64,000 bases of DNA from contig NZ_RFLV01000002.1 of assembly GCF_004920405.1 (NCBI RefSeq), positions 434,001 through 498,000 on the forward strand, read 5' to 3'. Under the pieces are notes generated by a model. It did not search any database. It was given only the letters and a program-made list of their open reading frames with translations, and was not told the origin of the DNA. The position numbers and the translations under genes were made by a program. Below, in pieces: positions 1 to 9,293 of the stretch. Source of the DNA: Pseudomonas leptonychotis. Its GTDB lineage: Bacteria > Pseudomonadota > Gammaproteobacteria > Pseudomonadales > Pseudomonadaceae. Each line of letters begins with the position of its first letter. Position 1 is the first letter of the stretch.

Positions 1-321
1 GATTTTCGAGCCCAGCTTGCCGCCTTCCAGCGTCTCACCGATACCCATGTCCATGATCAAGTGGCGTACACCGGCCACCAGGTGGTAAAGCAGAGCGGAC
101 AACAGACCCCAAATCACAAACTTGGCCAGCGGGCTGGTCAAGCATTCCTGCACCTGGGCGAAGCCCTCTGCGGACGCCAGCGACTTGTCGAGGCCATATA
201 ACAAAATGGCAATACCAACAAAGAGGATGACACCGGAGATACGGTGAAGAATGGACGTGTAAGCAGTGATTGGGAGTTTGATAGTCCTAAGGTCTAGGTT
301 TACAGGTCTTTGGCTATTCAC
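1..321 (-). CDS. sdhC: Succinate dehydrogenase cytochrome b556 subunit (3' end outside window)
   Basis: This is a membrane-anchor subunit of succinate:quinone oxidoreductase (complex II) in the inner membrane. It helps bind haem b and ubiquinone. Only the first 107 codons are present; the gene continues past base 1. The frame opens with GTG at 321 and reads VNSQRPVNLDLRTIKLP, then SILHRISGV, the classic SdhC start and first-helix motif. It ends in the window at GETLEGGKLGSKI. The GTG start matches the usual N-terminus of the family, although no strong Shine-Dalgarno site precedes it. It is divergent from gltA, so the sdhCDAB operon presumably lies to the left. Confidence 0.93.
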   Translation of the reverse strand, partial: MNSQRPVNLDLRTIKLPITAYTSILHRISGVILFVGIAILLYGLDKSLASAEGFAQVQECLTSPLAKFVIWGLLSALLYHLVAGVRHLIMDMGIGETLEGGKLGSKI

Positions 322-452
322 GGCTTTTTATCACACTGAGAGCCCCTAACTATCAGGGCAAAGTTGTCGGGAGGTGCACTGGTCAGGTACCCATCACCCA
401 AGGAGTGACAGCTACCAAAAGACAGGCTAAAGCCCTTGGTAGCTGGGCGCAG

Positions 453-481
453 AGTATAGACAGTTAGGTTACTAATGACAA
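453..481 (-). promoter_or_regulatory. Sigma-70-like promoter for sdhC operon
   Basis: On the minus strand TTGTCA (481-476) is followed after 17 bases by TATACT (458-453), close to the sigma-70 consensus. It would start transcription about 125 bases upstream of the sdhC GTG, leaving a fairly long leader. This is inferred from sequence only. Confidence 0.5.
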
Positions 482-595
482 TCCGAGGACCTCTGCCTAA
501 AAGCGCATTGCACAGTGTTTATAAATCACGTAAAGGGCTGCCCACAAACACCGCAAAACACCCGCAAACCCTTCTGCCGCCTGGGTTTTCGCAAA

Positions 596-623
596 TTGAC
601 ATTCGAATTTATCTCACTATAGT
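596..623 (+). promoter_or_regulatory. Sigma-70-like promoter for gltA
   Basis: TTGACA (596-601), a 16-base spacer and TATAGT (618-623) form a near-consensus promoter. It is about 60 bases upstream of the gltA ATG, which gives a short leader with an AGGAGG ribosome site at 671-676. Confidence 0.6.
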
Positions 624-682
624 GGTGCGGGCCCTGCGTGGGGGGCAGTCAGATGATTTCAAGCATAACTAGGAGGCCAAAC

Positions 683-1957
683 ATGGCTGACAAAAAAGCG
701 CAGTTGATCATCGAGGGCGCAGCCCCCGTCGAGCTGCCCATTTTAACCGGCACCGTTGGTCCCGATGTAATTGACGTGCGGGGCTTAACCGCCACGGGGC
801 GTTTCACCTTTGATCCTGGCTTTATGTCCACCGCCTCGTGCGAGTCGAAGATCACCTACATCGACGGCGACCAGGGCATCCTGCTGCACCGCGGCTACCC
901 TATTGAACAGCTGGCAGAGCAGTCCGATTACCTGGAAACCTGCTACCTGCTGCTGAACGGCGAACTGCCGAGCGCAGCAGAAAAAGCCACATTCGTCAGC
1001 ACCATCAAGAACCACACCATGGTTCATGAGCAGCTGAAGACTTTCTATAACGGCTTCCGCCGTGATGCCCACCCAATGGCCATCATGTGTGGCGTAGTCG
1101 GCGCCCTCTCGGCCTTCTACCACGACTCGCTGGACATCAATAATCCGCATCACCGCGAAGTCTCGGCCATGCGCCTGATCGCTAAGATGCCGACCATCGC
1201 CGCCATGACCTACAAGTACTCCATGGGTCAACCGATGATGTATCCGCGTAATGACCTTAATTACGCAGAAAACTTCCTGCACATGATGTTCAACACCCCG
1301 TGCGAGATCAAACCGATCAGCCCGGTACTGGCCAAGGCCATGGATAAGATCTTTATCCTGCATGCCGACCATGAGCAGAACGCTTCTACCTCCACTGTCC
1401 GCCTGGCCGGCTCTTCGGGTGCCAACCCGTTTGCCTGTATCGCTGCCGGTATCGCCGCTCTTTGGGGCCCGGCGCACGGCGGTGCTAACGAAGCCGTTCT
1501 GGCCATGCTTGACGAGATCGGCGATGTATCCAACATCGACACGTTCATCGCCAAGGCTAAAGACAAGAACGATCCGTTCAAGCTGATGGGCTTCGGTCAC
1601 CGCGTTTACAAAAACCGTGACCCCCGCGCCACTGTGATGAAGCAGACGTGCGACGAAGTACTGAAAGAACTGGGCATCACCAATGATCCGCAACTGGCCC
1701 TGGCCATGCGCCTGGAAGAGATCGCCCTGACTGACCCGTACTTCAAAGAGCGCAACCTGTACCCGAACGTCGACTTCTACTCGGGCATCATCCTCAAGGC
1801 GATCGGCATTCCAACCAGCATGTTCACCGTGATCTTCGCCCTGGCGCGGACCGTCGGCTGGATCTCCCACTGGAAAGAAATGCTCTCCAGCCCGTACAAG
1901 ATTGGCCGTCCACGCCAGCTGTACACCGGCTACCCGCAGCGCGATATGAAGAAATAA
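683..1957 (+). CDS. gltA: Citrate synthase
   Basis: This enzyme condenses oxaloacetate and acetyl-CoA to citrate, the entry step of the TCA cycle in the cytoplasm. The 424-residue product has the length of type II, NADH-regulated enzymes. Family marks are GPAHGGANE with a catalytic His, GFGHRVYKN, and VDFYSGI with the catalytic Asp. The start is the ATG at 683, seven bases after a perfect AGGAGG; a longer frame from 638 lacks a ribosome site and family support. It is divergent from sdhC and followed by a strong terminator. Gene order next to sdh is the usual Pseudomonas arrangement. Confidence 0.98.
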   Translation: MADKKAQLIIEGAAPVELPILTGTVGPDVIDVRGLTATGRFTFDPGFMSTASCESKITYIDGDQGILLHRGYPIEQLAEQSDYLETCYLLLNGELPSAAEKATFVSTIKNHTMVHEQLKTFYNGFRRDAHPMAIMCGVVGALSAFYHDSLDINNPHHREVSAMRLIAKMPTIAAMTYKYSMGQPMMYPRNDLNYAENFLHMMFNTPCEIKPISPVLAKAMDKIFILHADHEQNASTSTVRLAGSSGANPFACIAAGIAALWGPAHGGANEAVLAMLDEIGDVSNIDTFIAKAKDKNDPFKLMGFGHRVYKNRDPRATVMKQTCDEVLKELGITNDPQLALAMRLEEIALTDPYFKERNLYPNVDFYSGIILKAIGIPTSMFTVIFALARTVGWISHWKEMLSSPYKIGRPRQLYTGYPQRDMKK

Positions 1958-1974
1958 TTCAGTTCTCGCCGCAC

Positions 1975-2003
1975 AAAAAGGCTGCCCTCGGGCAGCCTTT
2001 TTT
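1975..2003. terminator. Bidirectional intrinsic terminator after gltA
   Basis: AAAAAG, then a GCTGCCC/GGGCAGC stem with a TCG loop, then CTTTTTT. The A-tract on one side and T-tract on the other let it serve both gltA and the convergent START-domain gene. Confidence 0.85.
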
Positions 2004-2024
2004 ATTGCGCAAAACAAGCCCGCT

Positions 2025-2618
2025 TTACGGTTGTTCAGCCAACTGACGCAGCCCCTGCAAGGTATTGAACGGCGCATCCACGACAAAGCTATTGGCTAAC
2101 CAGGCCGGCACGCTGCCGCCCGGTTCGGAATGCACCTGATAGACCACTTCGATTTCGTCCTCGCGCGGCGTAAGGCTCCAGAAGCCCTCCACCTTGCTCA
2201 CCCGTACAAAGCCCTGCTGCAGCGGCAAATAATCGGCAACCCCATGCAGGGCGCGGCTCACACTACCATCGGCATCACGTGTGGTGGTCACCTGCAGGAT
2301 CGAATCACGCGGCTGAACCGGCCAAGGCGTATGAAAACGGCTGTAGGCCCAACTTAACTCCCCCTCATGCTTGAGCAGTTTCTGCTCGCTGCAGGCATGA
2401 ATCCAGGCGCACGCCGCACTGACATCATCCTGCAAGGCCAATAACCGCGGCATATCCACCCGTATACGGGTTACGCCACGAAATGCCTGAAAGCTTGAGC
2501 CGGGAATCTGCTGCAAATAGACCTGAATCCCTGCTTCATCCTTGACCAGACGCCATTGCGCCGCCTGTGCCTCACTCATTGCCAGCACCAAGAGCAGCGC
2601 TATAAACCGCACCATCAT
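2025..2618 (-). CDS. Exported START-domain protein
   Basis: This 197-residue protein has an N-terminal signal peptide (hydrophobic residues about 4-14, cleavage near AQA-A) followed by a START-like lipid-binding fold over most of the mature chain. Supporting segments are the early WRLVKDEAGIQVY strand and a late FWSLTPREDEIEVVYQVHSEPGG stretch. Bacterial START proteins of this size are common in Pseudomonas and are expected in the periplasm; the ligand is unknown. A GGAGG site lies very close to the first ATG, so the second ATG (2615) may be the true start. It converges on gltA and shares its terminator. Confidence 0.8.
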   Translation of the reverse strand: MMVRFIALLLVLAMSEAQAAQWRLVKDEAGIQVYLQQIPGSSFQAFRGVTRIRVDMPRLLALQDDVSAACAWIHACSEQKLLKHEGELSWAYSRFHTPWPVQPRDSILQVTTTRDADGSVSRALHGVADYLPLQQGFVRVSKVEGFWSLTPREDEIEVVYQVHSEPGGSVPAWLANSFVVDAPFNTLQGLRQLAEQP

Positions 2619-2651
2619 GCCTCCATTAGCCGATAACGTTACGCCACAGTA

Positions 2652-2912
2652 TCAGACCGCAACCGCCGTGCTCTGCTCCAGCCAGCCAATCAACTGCAGG
2701 GCCTCTGCCGTATTGCTGCCGCACACATACTCAGCGGCATGAAACGCCGAACACACCGCAGGCCGCTCAGGCTGGCCGAAAATCAGGCAGTAGTTATTCA
2801 CATCCAGCTGCACGCAGCGCACACCCGCCGGCTTGCCATCGGGCATACCTGGAATGGGAGAACTGATCGAGGGGGCAATGCAGCAGGCGCCGCAACCAGC
2901 ACGACAATTCAT
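2652..2912 (-). CDS. YkgJ-type cysteine-cluster protein
   Basis: This is a small 86-residue protein with the CxxxCGACCIAP motif at the N-terminus and further cysteines (VRCVQLD, NYCLIFG, AVCSAF). It matches the YkgJ family, proposed to bind zinc or an iron-sulphur cluster. The biochemical function of the family is not established. It sits just upstream of the START-domain gene on the same strand, 33 bases away, so the two may be co-transcribed. Confidence 0.8.
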   Translation of the reverse strand: MNCRAGCGACCIAPSISSPIPGMPDGKPAGVRCVQLDVNNYCLIFGQPERPAVCSAFHAAEYVCGSNTAEALQLIGWLEQSTAVAV

Positions 2913-3002
2913 CGAAGGGAGACCTCAAAAACGGCAGGATACGAATACGGGCGCTGATCTTACTTGGCCAAGAGCGAATTTAGCAGCCCAAATGACACAG
3001 AT

Positions 3003-4898
3003 TCAGGCCAGCGGTAGGCGCAAGCGAAACTTCGTACCCTGCCCCGGGGCGCTGCGCACCTGCAGCTCAGCCCCCAGAATATCCACGGCCAACTGATGGG
3101 TGATGTATAGACCCAGCCCGGTGCCGCCACGCCCGCGCCGGGTCGTAAAAAACGGGTCGAAGATTTTGCTCAGCACCTCTTCGCTCATGCCGCAGCCATT
3201 GTCGCTGACTTCAATCACACACTCGCGGCGCCCTCGGTCATGCTCAACACGCACCGTGATCACACCATTCATCCCCGAATCGAAGGCATGAATAAGCGCA
3301 TTGTCGATCAGGTTTTGCAGAATCTGCCCCAAAGGTCCCGGGTAACTGTCGAGCTGCACGCTTGGCGGCAGCTCCAGCACCACCTGATGCTGGGATTGTT
3401 TGAGTCGGGGGGTAAACAGCAGCATGACCTCCTGCACCAACTCGACCAAATCAAAGCGGCGTCCTTCGGTACTCGCGCGGTCACTGGCCAGTTGTTTGAA
3501 AGCCCGAGTCAGCTGTGCCATGCGCGTCAGGCTTTTCAGAATGATCGCCAACCCCTCGTCATTACGTTGAACAAAGCGCTCCAGCACTGAACGTTGCAGC
3601 CCCTCACGGAGGCTTTTCTGCAAGCTTTGATTGCCTTTATCCAGGGTCGAGGCCGCCATGCTGGCGGCACCAATCGGGGTATTGAGCTCGTGGGCCACGC
3701 CGGCAACCAATGTGCCGAGTGATGACAGCTTTTCAGCCTGTAGCAAAGCACCTCGGGTGCGCTGCAACTGCTCCACCGTATCGCGCAACTCGCCGTTACT
3801 CTGCTGCAATGCCAGGCTGCTGAACTCCAACGCTAGGCGCACCTGATCACGCTCAAACTCCGCAAAACCTAGGCTTAACACACCGACCAAGCCCAGCGAG
3901 AGCATCACACCGGCGAACAACAACACCTGCCACGCCACTTGCCACTGTAAAACCTCGACCTGTTGTAGAGGCAGATGCGAAACCAGCAACCAGCGCTCGC
4001 TAACTTCAGGAGCCTGGCTACCGCGCTGATAAGGATCGAATGCATTAAATGCCCAATAACCGGCATGATCGCTGAACACCCCGCTGCGCATGGCCTGCAT
4101 ACGTCGCCAAGTGTTTGGAAAGCGGCTGGCCAGAGTTGCCTCAGGTCTGCCCAAGGCAAAACCCCAAGCGTCGCGCTTATCTGCGGCAAACATCCAGTAG
4201 CCTTCAGCGTCGACCAGCGTCAGGTTGTTGCCGTAACTCTTGGACACCTCAGCCAAACGCTGCAACAGCACCTGCCCTTGGTAATTCAGTATCAAGATGC
4301 CGCGCCGCTTACCCAATTTGTCAAAGATCGGCGCTGCGCTGCGCAGCGTTGGCTTGAGGGGTTGCTCGATAACCCCGGACTCTTCGTTCAGGTCAAAGCG
4401 CGACAGGTAAAATGCACCGTCTGGCAGGTTCATGGTTTCCACGAAGTAGTAACGCTGCGCCTGGTTTTGCAATTGCAACTGATCCCGCACCCGGGGCTCA
4501 CCGTCACGCCAATCAATCCGAACCTGCTCGGAACCCTGCTCGTCTAACCAACGAATCTGGTCATAGACCGCGCTGCTGCGAGAGAACTCGACAAATAACT
4601 GAGTCAGGGAAGAGTGATTTTCAGCGCTGGGGTTCTTCAACACCTCGGCGAGCAAAGGCTGCTGAATCAGGAACCGTAAATTGCCACGCAGCGTTGCCAG
4701 GTGCCTGCTGAGAACACCAACTCCCTCGCTCAGGCTGTTCTGCTGATCACGCAGCAGTGGTTCAAGCCGAGCATTCAGCAGGCGGTCGTAAAGCAGTGTC
4801 ATCAACACCAGAATCAACAACGCCCACGGCACGAATAACAGCATAAGGTTGCGCCTGACCGGCCGCGATAGCAGGCGGCTATCCCGGAGCTGACGCAT
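3003..4898 (-). CDS. Membrane sensor histidine kinase
   Basis: This is a hybrid-free two-component sensor of 631 residues. Transmembrane segment 1 is at about 18-38, a large extracytoplasmic sensor (dCACHE-like) at about 40-315, and transmembrane segment 2 at about 323-345. A coiled-coil follows to 390, then the dimerisation helix with phospho-acceptor His403 in VAHELNTPIG. The HATPase domain contains the N-box LIDNALIH, the G1 box DNGCGM and the G2 box GTGLGLYI. The start ATG at 4898 shares one base with the stop of the upstream response regulator, so the pair is translationally coupled and probably cognate. The signal is unknown. Confidence 0.93.
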   Translation of the reverse strand: MRQLRDSRLLSRPVRRNLMLLFVPWALLILVLMTLLYDRLLNARLEPLLRDQQNSLSEGVGVLSRHLATLRGNLRFLIQQPLLAEVLKNPSAENHSSLTQLFVEFSRSSAVYDQIRWLDEQGSEQVRIDWRDGEPRVRDQLQLQNQAQRYYFVETMNLPDGAFYLSRFDLNEESGVIEQPLKPTLRSAAPIFDKLGKRRGILILNYQGQVLLQRLAEVSKSYGNNLTLVDAEGYWMFAADKRDAWGFALGRPEATLASRFPNTWRRMQAMRSGVFSDHAGYWAFNAFDPYQRGSQAPEVSERWLLVSHLPLQQVEVLQWQVAWQVLLFAGVMLSLGLVGVLSLGFAEFERDQVRLALEFSSLALQQSNGELRDTVEQLQRTRGALLQAEKLSSLGTLVAGVAHELNTPIGAASMAASTLDKGNQSLQKSLREGLQRSVLERFVQRNDEGLAIILKSLTRMAQLTRAFKQLASDRASTEGRRFDLVELVQEVMLLFTPRLKQSQHQVVLELPPSVQLDSYPGPLGQILQNLIDNALIHAFDSGMNGVITVRVEHDRGRRECVIEVSDNGCGMSEEVLSKIFDPFFTTRRGRGGTGLGLYITHQLAVDILGAELQVRSAPGQGTKFRLRLPLA

Positions 4899-7120
4899 CA
4901 GGTAGGCCGTTCCGACAGCCAGCTCAATAAATCGGCGCAGGCCATGGGCTTAGCAAACAGATAACCCTGCGCTTGCAGGCAGCCATGACTGAGAATCCAA
5001 TCGGCCTGCTCTTGGGTCTCGACGCCTTCGGCAATCACCTGCATACCAACCCGTGCGGCGATCTGGATAACCGCCTCGGCGATCATTTGCTGATCACCGA
5101 CCTTACCGATTTCAAGGACGAAACTGCGGTCGATTTTCAAACGGTCTGCTGGCAGCAAGCGCAGGTAGCTAAGCGATGAGAAGCCGGTGCCAAAATCATC
5201 AATCGCCACTTCAACACCCATCGCCCTAAGCGCCCGCAGCTTGGCACAGACGGTATCGAACGTACGCATGGCCACCGATTCGGTAATCTCCACCTCAATC
5301 TGCTGCGGGGCGACCCCGGCTGCCAACAAATGCGAGCTGAACCGCTCGATAAAATCATGCTGCAGCAACTGTGGCGCGGAGACGTTAACGGCCACGCGAA
5401 TGTGCGGGTAGCCGGCGTCGGCCAGTTGCTTCGCCGCCTGTAAAGCCAAGCGCATTAGCAGATCGCCCAACGGCAGGATGTAACCGGTCGCCTCGGCCAG
5501 CGGAATAAAACTCAACGGCGGCACCATCTTGCCGTCCGCTTTACGCCAGCGCGCCAGGGCTTCAACACCGATGACACGACGTGTTTGCAGGTCGACCTGC
5601 GGCTGCAATTCAACGCTGATCTGCCCGGCCTCCACCGCATCGCGCAAAGCCAGCAGCATGCGATACGACTCGGCATGCGCACTTTGCAAACGGGGGTCGT
5701 AAACGCCGTGCTGATCATGACCTAGCCGTTTGGCCTGCTTGAGGGTCAGCAGAGCATCTTGCAACGCCACGCTGGCAGAGCCGGTGAAGTCGGCCAGGTG
5801 CATCGTCACACTGCTCAGGCTGTGCACCTGACCCAGTTCGTAAGGGCGTTTATGCCGGCGAAACAAGGCCACAATCTCAGCCGCATTGACCTGCGCTTTG
5901 GGGCCCAGGATGGCAAACAGGTCGTCGCGTACCCGCGCAATCAACACGTCTGTGTTGAAAGCATCACGCAACCTCTTCGCCACCAACCCGAGAATAAAGT
6001 CACCATAACCGGTGCCAAAGGCGGTATTAGCACCGGAAAAATTGTCGATATCGATCAGCACCAATACGCGCTGATCCTTAGCCTCTGACTTCAAAGTCAT
6101 GTCCAACATGCGGATCAAGGCGTTGCGATTGGGGATTTTTAGCAAGTCATCCTGGTAAGCCATTTCCTCCAAACGACTGAATAATGCGACGTTATAGAGG
6201 CCTCGGCTGATGCTCGCGCTAAACACCTTGAGCAGCTCTAGCTCGGTGTCATCCAACGCCCGCGCACTGGCGATATAGCACGCGTAATCGGCGCCTGCCT
6301 GATAGCGCGGGAAAAACAATACCGTACAGTCGCTTAACCTCAGGGTCTGCTGCGCCTGTAAACATTGGCGTATAGACGCGGCAATCTGCGGTGGCTGCAA
6401 GGCCTCGATGCCGGCATCAATACAGTCAAAGAAACGGCCGCTAGCGCTGATAATGCGCACCTTAGGCTCGGCAGTCGTGTCGCTCTCATCCGCTCGCACA
6501 CAGACGATACCTTCGGTCTGCAGGTTAAGCAGCGAGGTGATTTCAGAAAGAATCTTGGCCGACAGTTCGCGGGTATTTTTCGAGCAAAACAGCGCATTGC
6601 TCGACTCGACAATCATCTGCAAGCCGCGCCTGGCATTGGCTACCGCCTTGAGCTGGGAATAACCTCGCACCGCCGCTGTGAGCACCGTCAGCAGTCGCTC
6701 AGCGCTGAGCTCACTCTTGGTCCAATAATCGTTGATGTCGTAATCACGCATCACTTCATTGGCCGGCGCCAGCCCCGGCTCACCGGTCAACAGCACTACG
6801 CGGGTTTCACGGTTGCCGATCACCTCACGCAGCGCCTTGACCAAGCGCAGGCCAGCGTCTTCGGTTTCCATCACCACATCGAGCAAGACCAGGGCAATGT
6901 CGTCATGCTTAGCCAACAGCATCGAAGCTTCACGGCAGCTGAACGCTTGGACCAATTCAATGCGCCTACCCAGAAGCTCCAGCTCACTCAAGGCAAACGC
7001 GGTAGCACGCTGAAAGTCTGCATCATCATCAACCGCTAATACGCGCCACACGGGCTGGTAGGTCGTGGTTGGAAGGTCGTCGCTGAACGCAAATTGATCA
7101 TCCATGATGGGGGCTCGCAT
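4898..7120 (-). CDS. Response regulator with DUF3369, degenerate GGDEF and EAL domains
   Basis: This is a 740-residue regulator. An N-terminal receiver domain (about 25-145) has acidic pocket residues DDD at 31-33, phospho-acceptor Asp81 in LLDVVM and Lys135. A DUF3369/GAF-like region lies at about 160-315. In the GGDEF domain (about 325-475) the signature is replaced by RDDLF at 398-402, so it is unlikely to make cyclic di-GMP. The EAL domain (about 485-735) has intact GVEALARWR and IDDFGTGFSS, so phosphodiesterase activity is likely. The partner kinase follows with a one-base overlap. An alternative ATG lies at 7105; neither start has a strong ribosome site. Confidence 0.92.
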   Translation of the reverse strand: MRAPIMDDQFAFSDDLPTTTYQPVWRVLAVDDDADFQRATAFALSELELLGRRIELVQAFSCREASMLLAKHDDIALVLLDVVMETEDAGLRLVKALREVIGNRETRVVLLTGEPGLAPANEVMRDYDINDYWTKSELSAERLLTVLTAAVRGYSQLKAVANARRGLQMIVESSNALFCSKNTRELSAKILSEITSLLNLQTEGIVCVRADESDTTAEPKVRIISASGRFFDCIDAGIEALQPPQIAASIRQCLQAQQTLRLSDCTVLFFPRYQAGADYACYIASARALDDTELELLKVFSASISRGLYNVALFSRLEEMAYQDDLLKIPNRNALIRMLDMTLKSEAKDQRVLVLIDIDNFSGANTAFGTGYGDFILGLVAKRLRDAFNTDVLIARVRDDLFAILGPKAQVNAAEIVALFRRHKRPYELGQVHSLSSVTMHLADFTGSASVALQDALLTLKQAKRLGHDQHGVYDPRLQSAHAESYRMLLALRDAVEAGQISVELQPQVDLQTRRVIGVEALARWRKADGKMVPPLSFIPLAEATGYILPLGDLLMRLALQAAKQLADAGYPHIRVAVNVSAPQLLQHDFIERFSSHLLAAGVAPQQIEVEITESVAMRTFDTVCAKLRALRAMGVEVAIDDFGTGFSSLSYLRLLPADRLKIDRSFVLEIGKVGDQQMIAEAVIQIAARVGMQVIAEGVETQEQADWILSHGCLQAQGYLFAKPMACADLLSWLSERPT

Positions 7121-7214
7121 ACCTGGAAGAAGGAAAGCTGCGCCGAATCCTGCCTGGCTTTCAGATCAGTATAGACGGCTGCTCTGCACTGCCAGGCAAG
7201 CGCATTACATTCAA

Positions 7215-8081
7215 CTACCTGCGTAACCGGGCAAATAAGCTCGAGGTATCCCAACGGCCACCGCCCATGCCCTGGACATCGGCATAAAACTGATCGACCA
7301 ACGCCGTGACCGGCAGCTGCGCACCATTGCTACGGGCCTCAGCCAAAAGAATCGACAGGTCTTTGCGCATCCAATCCACGGCAAAACCGTGCTCGAACTC
7401 ACCGGCCAGCATGGTTTTGTGGCGATTTTCCAGCTGCCAAGATTGCGCAGCGCCCTTGCTGATCACCTCCATCGCGCCCTGCGCGTCGAGGCCAGCGCAC
7501 TCGGCAAAATGCAACGCTTCAGATAAGCCCTGAACCAGCCCGGCGATACAAATCTGGTTGACCATTTTGGTCAACTGACCGCTACCCGCCTCGCCCATCA
7601 GTCGGGCCATGCGTGCATAGGTTTGAATGATCGGCTCAGCCTTGGCGTAGGTCGCTGCCTCGCCACCGACCATGATGGTCAACGCGCCGTTCTGCGCACC
7701 GGCCTGGCCACCGGACACCGGTGCATCGAGAAAACCCACTTGCTGCTTCGCGGCGTAAGCAGCCAGTTCGCGGGCCACTTCGGCCGACGCGGTGGTGTGA
7801 TCAATCAACACCGCGCCGGGTTGCATGCCAGCAAAGGCACCCTGCTCACCCAGTACAACGCCGCGCAAATCATCGTCATTGCCGACGCAAACCATCACAA
7901 ACTCGGCACCCGCCGCCGCTTCGCGCGGAGTTGGTGCGTGGCTACCGGCATATTCGCTGGCCCACTGCACAGCCTTGGCAGCGGTACGGTTATAGACACA
8001 CACCTGATGCCCGGCGCGCGCGAGATGCCCAGCCATTGGGTAGCCCATTACACCCAGCCCGATAAACGCCAGCTTTGCCAT
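7215..8081 (-). CDS. 3-hydroxyisobutyrate dehydrogenase family NAD(P)-dependent oxidoreductase
   Basis: This is a beta-hydroxyacid dehydrogenase of 288 residues. The Rossmann motif GLGVMGYPMAGHL is at residues 7-19, the substrate signature DAPVSGGQAGA is in the middle, and the catalytic Lys follows in GSGQLTKMVNQ. The substrate (3-hydroxyisobutyrate, tartronate semialdehyde or another short hydroxyacid) cannot be fixed from sequence. The ATG at 8081 follows GTAGAGGTGAAT, a good ribosome site; a longer upstream frame to 8567 is an extension across the neighbouring exonuclease gene and was discarded. Confidence 0.92.
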   Translation of the reverse strand: MAKLAFIGLGVMGYPMAGHLARAGHQVCVYNRTAAKAVQWASEYAGSHAPTPREAAAGAEFVMVCVGNDDDLRGVVLGEQGAFAGMQPGAVLIDHTTASAEVARELAAYAAKQQVGFLDAPVSGGQAGAQNGALTIMVGGEAATYAKAEPIIQTYARMARLMGEAGSGQLTKMVNQICIAGLVQGLSEALHFAECAGLDAQGAMEVISKGAAQSWQLENRHKTMLAGEFEHGFAVDWMRKDLSILLAEARSNGAQLPVTALVDQFYADVQGMGGGRWDTSSLFARLRR

Positions 8082-8294
8082 ATTCACCTCTACTTTCGCG
8101 CGCCATGCACGGCACGCGTTTGTGCTTAACCCCATACCCCCGCTGCACGGCAGATACGATCCCGATGCAAGCATGCCCGCCACATGGGGCAAGCGCCAGC
8201 ACAGCCACAGGGCAAAACTGTACGGACAAGCCCTGCCGCAGGCTTTACCCAAGCTCGACAGTGCTTCCATACTGCGGCACGCAAAGGAGAGCTT

Positions 8295-8846
8295 ATGCAG
8301 CATTGGCTGGTAATCGACCTGGAGGCCACTACCGAAGAAGGCGGCTGGCCGGTCACTGATATGGAAATCATCGAAATCGGCGCCTGCGTGGTCAACGCGA
8401 ATGGCCATGAAGTCGCCTATTTCCAGCGTGTTGTGCGACCCACCCGGCGTCCACACTTGACTCATTTTTGCCGTCAGCTCACACATATCACCCAGGTGGA
8501 TGTCGATGCAGCCGCACCACTGGGCATTGTCTGGGCGCAATTTGAGCATTGGTTGCTGGCTCACCAACCGCTACTGGCAGGCTGGGTCAGCTGGGGCGAT
8601 TACGACCGACGCCAGCTCGAACAGGAATGGCGCACCCATGGGCTCAGTAGCTACCTGAGCCAGGTCCCCCATCTAAACCTAAAACAACGATTTGCCGAAG
8701 CGCGCCAACTGCCCAAGCCTATTGGCTTGAAGATGGCCCTTAACCTGGCTGGTTTGCAGTTCCAAGGCCAACAGCATCGCGCCCTTATCGATGCGCGCAA
8801 TACCGCACGGTTATTGCCGCTGGTATTGCCGGTGCAAAGCAGATGA
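8295..8846 (+). CDS. DEDD-type 3'-5' exonuclease
   Basis: This 183-residue protein belongs to the DnaQ/ERI-1-like exonuclease group. Motif I is VIDLEATT near the N-terminus and EIIEIGACVV follows. Motif II lies around THITQVDVDAA, and motif III around HRALIDARNTARL, with the His and Asp of a DEDDh site. The substrate is probably RNA or short oligonucleotides, as for ERI-1-like relatives. The ATG at 8295 follows AAAGGAGA (8283-8290). It is divergent from the dehydrogenase gene. Confidence 0.87.
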   Translation: MQHWLVIDLEATTEEGGWPVTDMEIIEIGACVVNANGHEVAYFQRVVRPTRRPHLTHFCRQLTHITQVDVDAAAPLGIVWAQFEHWLLAHQPLLAGWVSWGDYDRRQLEQEWRTHGLSSYLSQVPHLNLKQRFAEARQLPKPIGLKMALNLAGLQFQGQQHRALIDARNTARLLPLVLPVQSR

Positions 8847-8940
8847 CGAAAAAAAAACGCTTGGGCATACTGGCAGGCCTTTTTATGGCCTGCTGTAGCT
8901 GGCAGCCAGCCTTTTGAATCTCCCCTTCGAGGAACTGCAG

Positions 8941-9222
8941 ATGTTCAAGGTCAATGAATACTTCGACGGCACCGTCAAATCCATCGCCTTCGGCATGGCT
9001 GAAGGCCCTGCCACCATTGGCGTAATGGCTGCAGGCGAGTACGAATTCGGCACCAATCAGCTGGAAATCATGCACGTGGTTGCCGGCGCCCTTAGCGTCA
9101 AACTGGCGGGCAGCGAACACTGGGAAACCTTTACCAGCGGCAGCAAGTTCACTGTACCGGCCAACAGCAAGTTCCAACTCAAGGTTGCCGCCGATACCGC
9201 TTACCTCTGCGAATATCGTTAA
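8941..9222 (+). CDS. ppnP: Pyrimidine/purine nucleoside phosphorylase
   Basis: This 93-residue cupin-fold protein belongs to the PpnP (formerly DUF1255/YaiE) family. The family phosphorolyses a broad set of nucleosides to free bases and pentose 1-phosphate. Seen are the family N-terminus [15 protein letters not shown], a [14 protein letters not shown] strand and the C-terminal [15 protein letters not shown]. The ATG at 8941 is preceded by GAGGAACTGCAG. A terminator follows. Confidence 0.93.
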   Translation: MFKVNEYFDGTVKSIAFGMAEGPATIGVMAAGEYEFGTNQLEIMHVVAGALSVKLAGSEHWETFTSGSKFTVPANSKFQLKVAADTAYLCEYR

Positions 9223-9241
9223 GGTATTTGGCAGGCAAAAG

Positions 9242-9267
9242 ACCGGCCCTGGTGGCCGGTTTTTTTA
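9242..9267 (+). terminator. Intrinsic terminator after ppnP
   Basis: ACCGGCC and GGCCGGT form a seven-pair stem around CTGGT, followed by a run of T (9260-9267). Confidence 0.85.
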
Positions 9268-9293
9268 TTCACATTGAACACAAGGAATGCGTC

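Larger units (their letters stand above)
322..682. other. sdhC-gltA divergent intergenic region
   Basis: This 361-base gene-free region separates the two divergent TCA-cycle genes. It carries one good promoter-like pair per direction, annotated separately. No credible protein or structured RNA was recognised. The region is the obvious place for joint carbon or iron regulation of sdh and gltA, but no specific operator could be named from the sequence. Confidence 0.6.

Noticed and set aside
638..682. Extended N-terminus for citrate synthase
   Set aside because: The strong AGGAGG site and family N-terminus fix the ATG at 683.
785..2086. Long open frame on the minus strand across gltA
   Set aside because: It is the antisense shadow of a high-G+C housekeeping gene; no ribosome site, domains or conserved start.
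8082..8567. N-terminal extension of the hydroxyisobutyrate dehydrogenase-like gene
   Set aside because: The extension lies antisense to the exonuclease gene and has no family match; the 8081 start has a ribosome site and begins the Rossmann motif.
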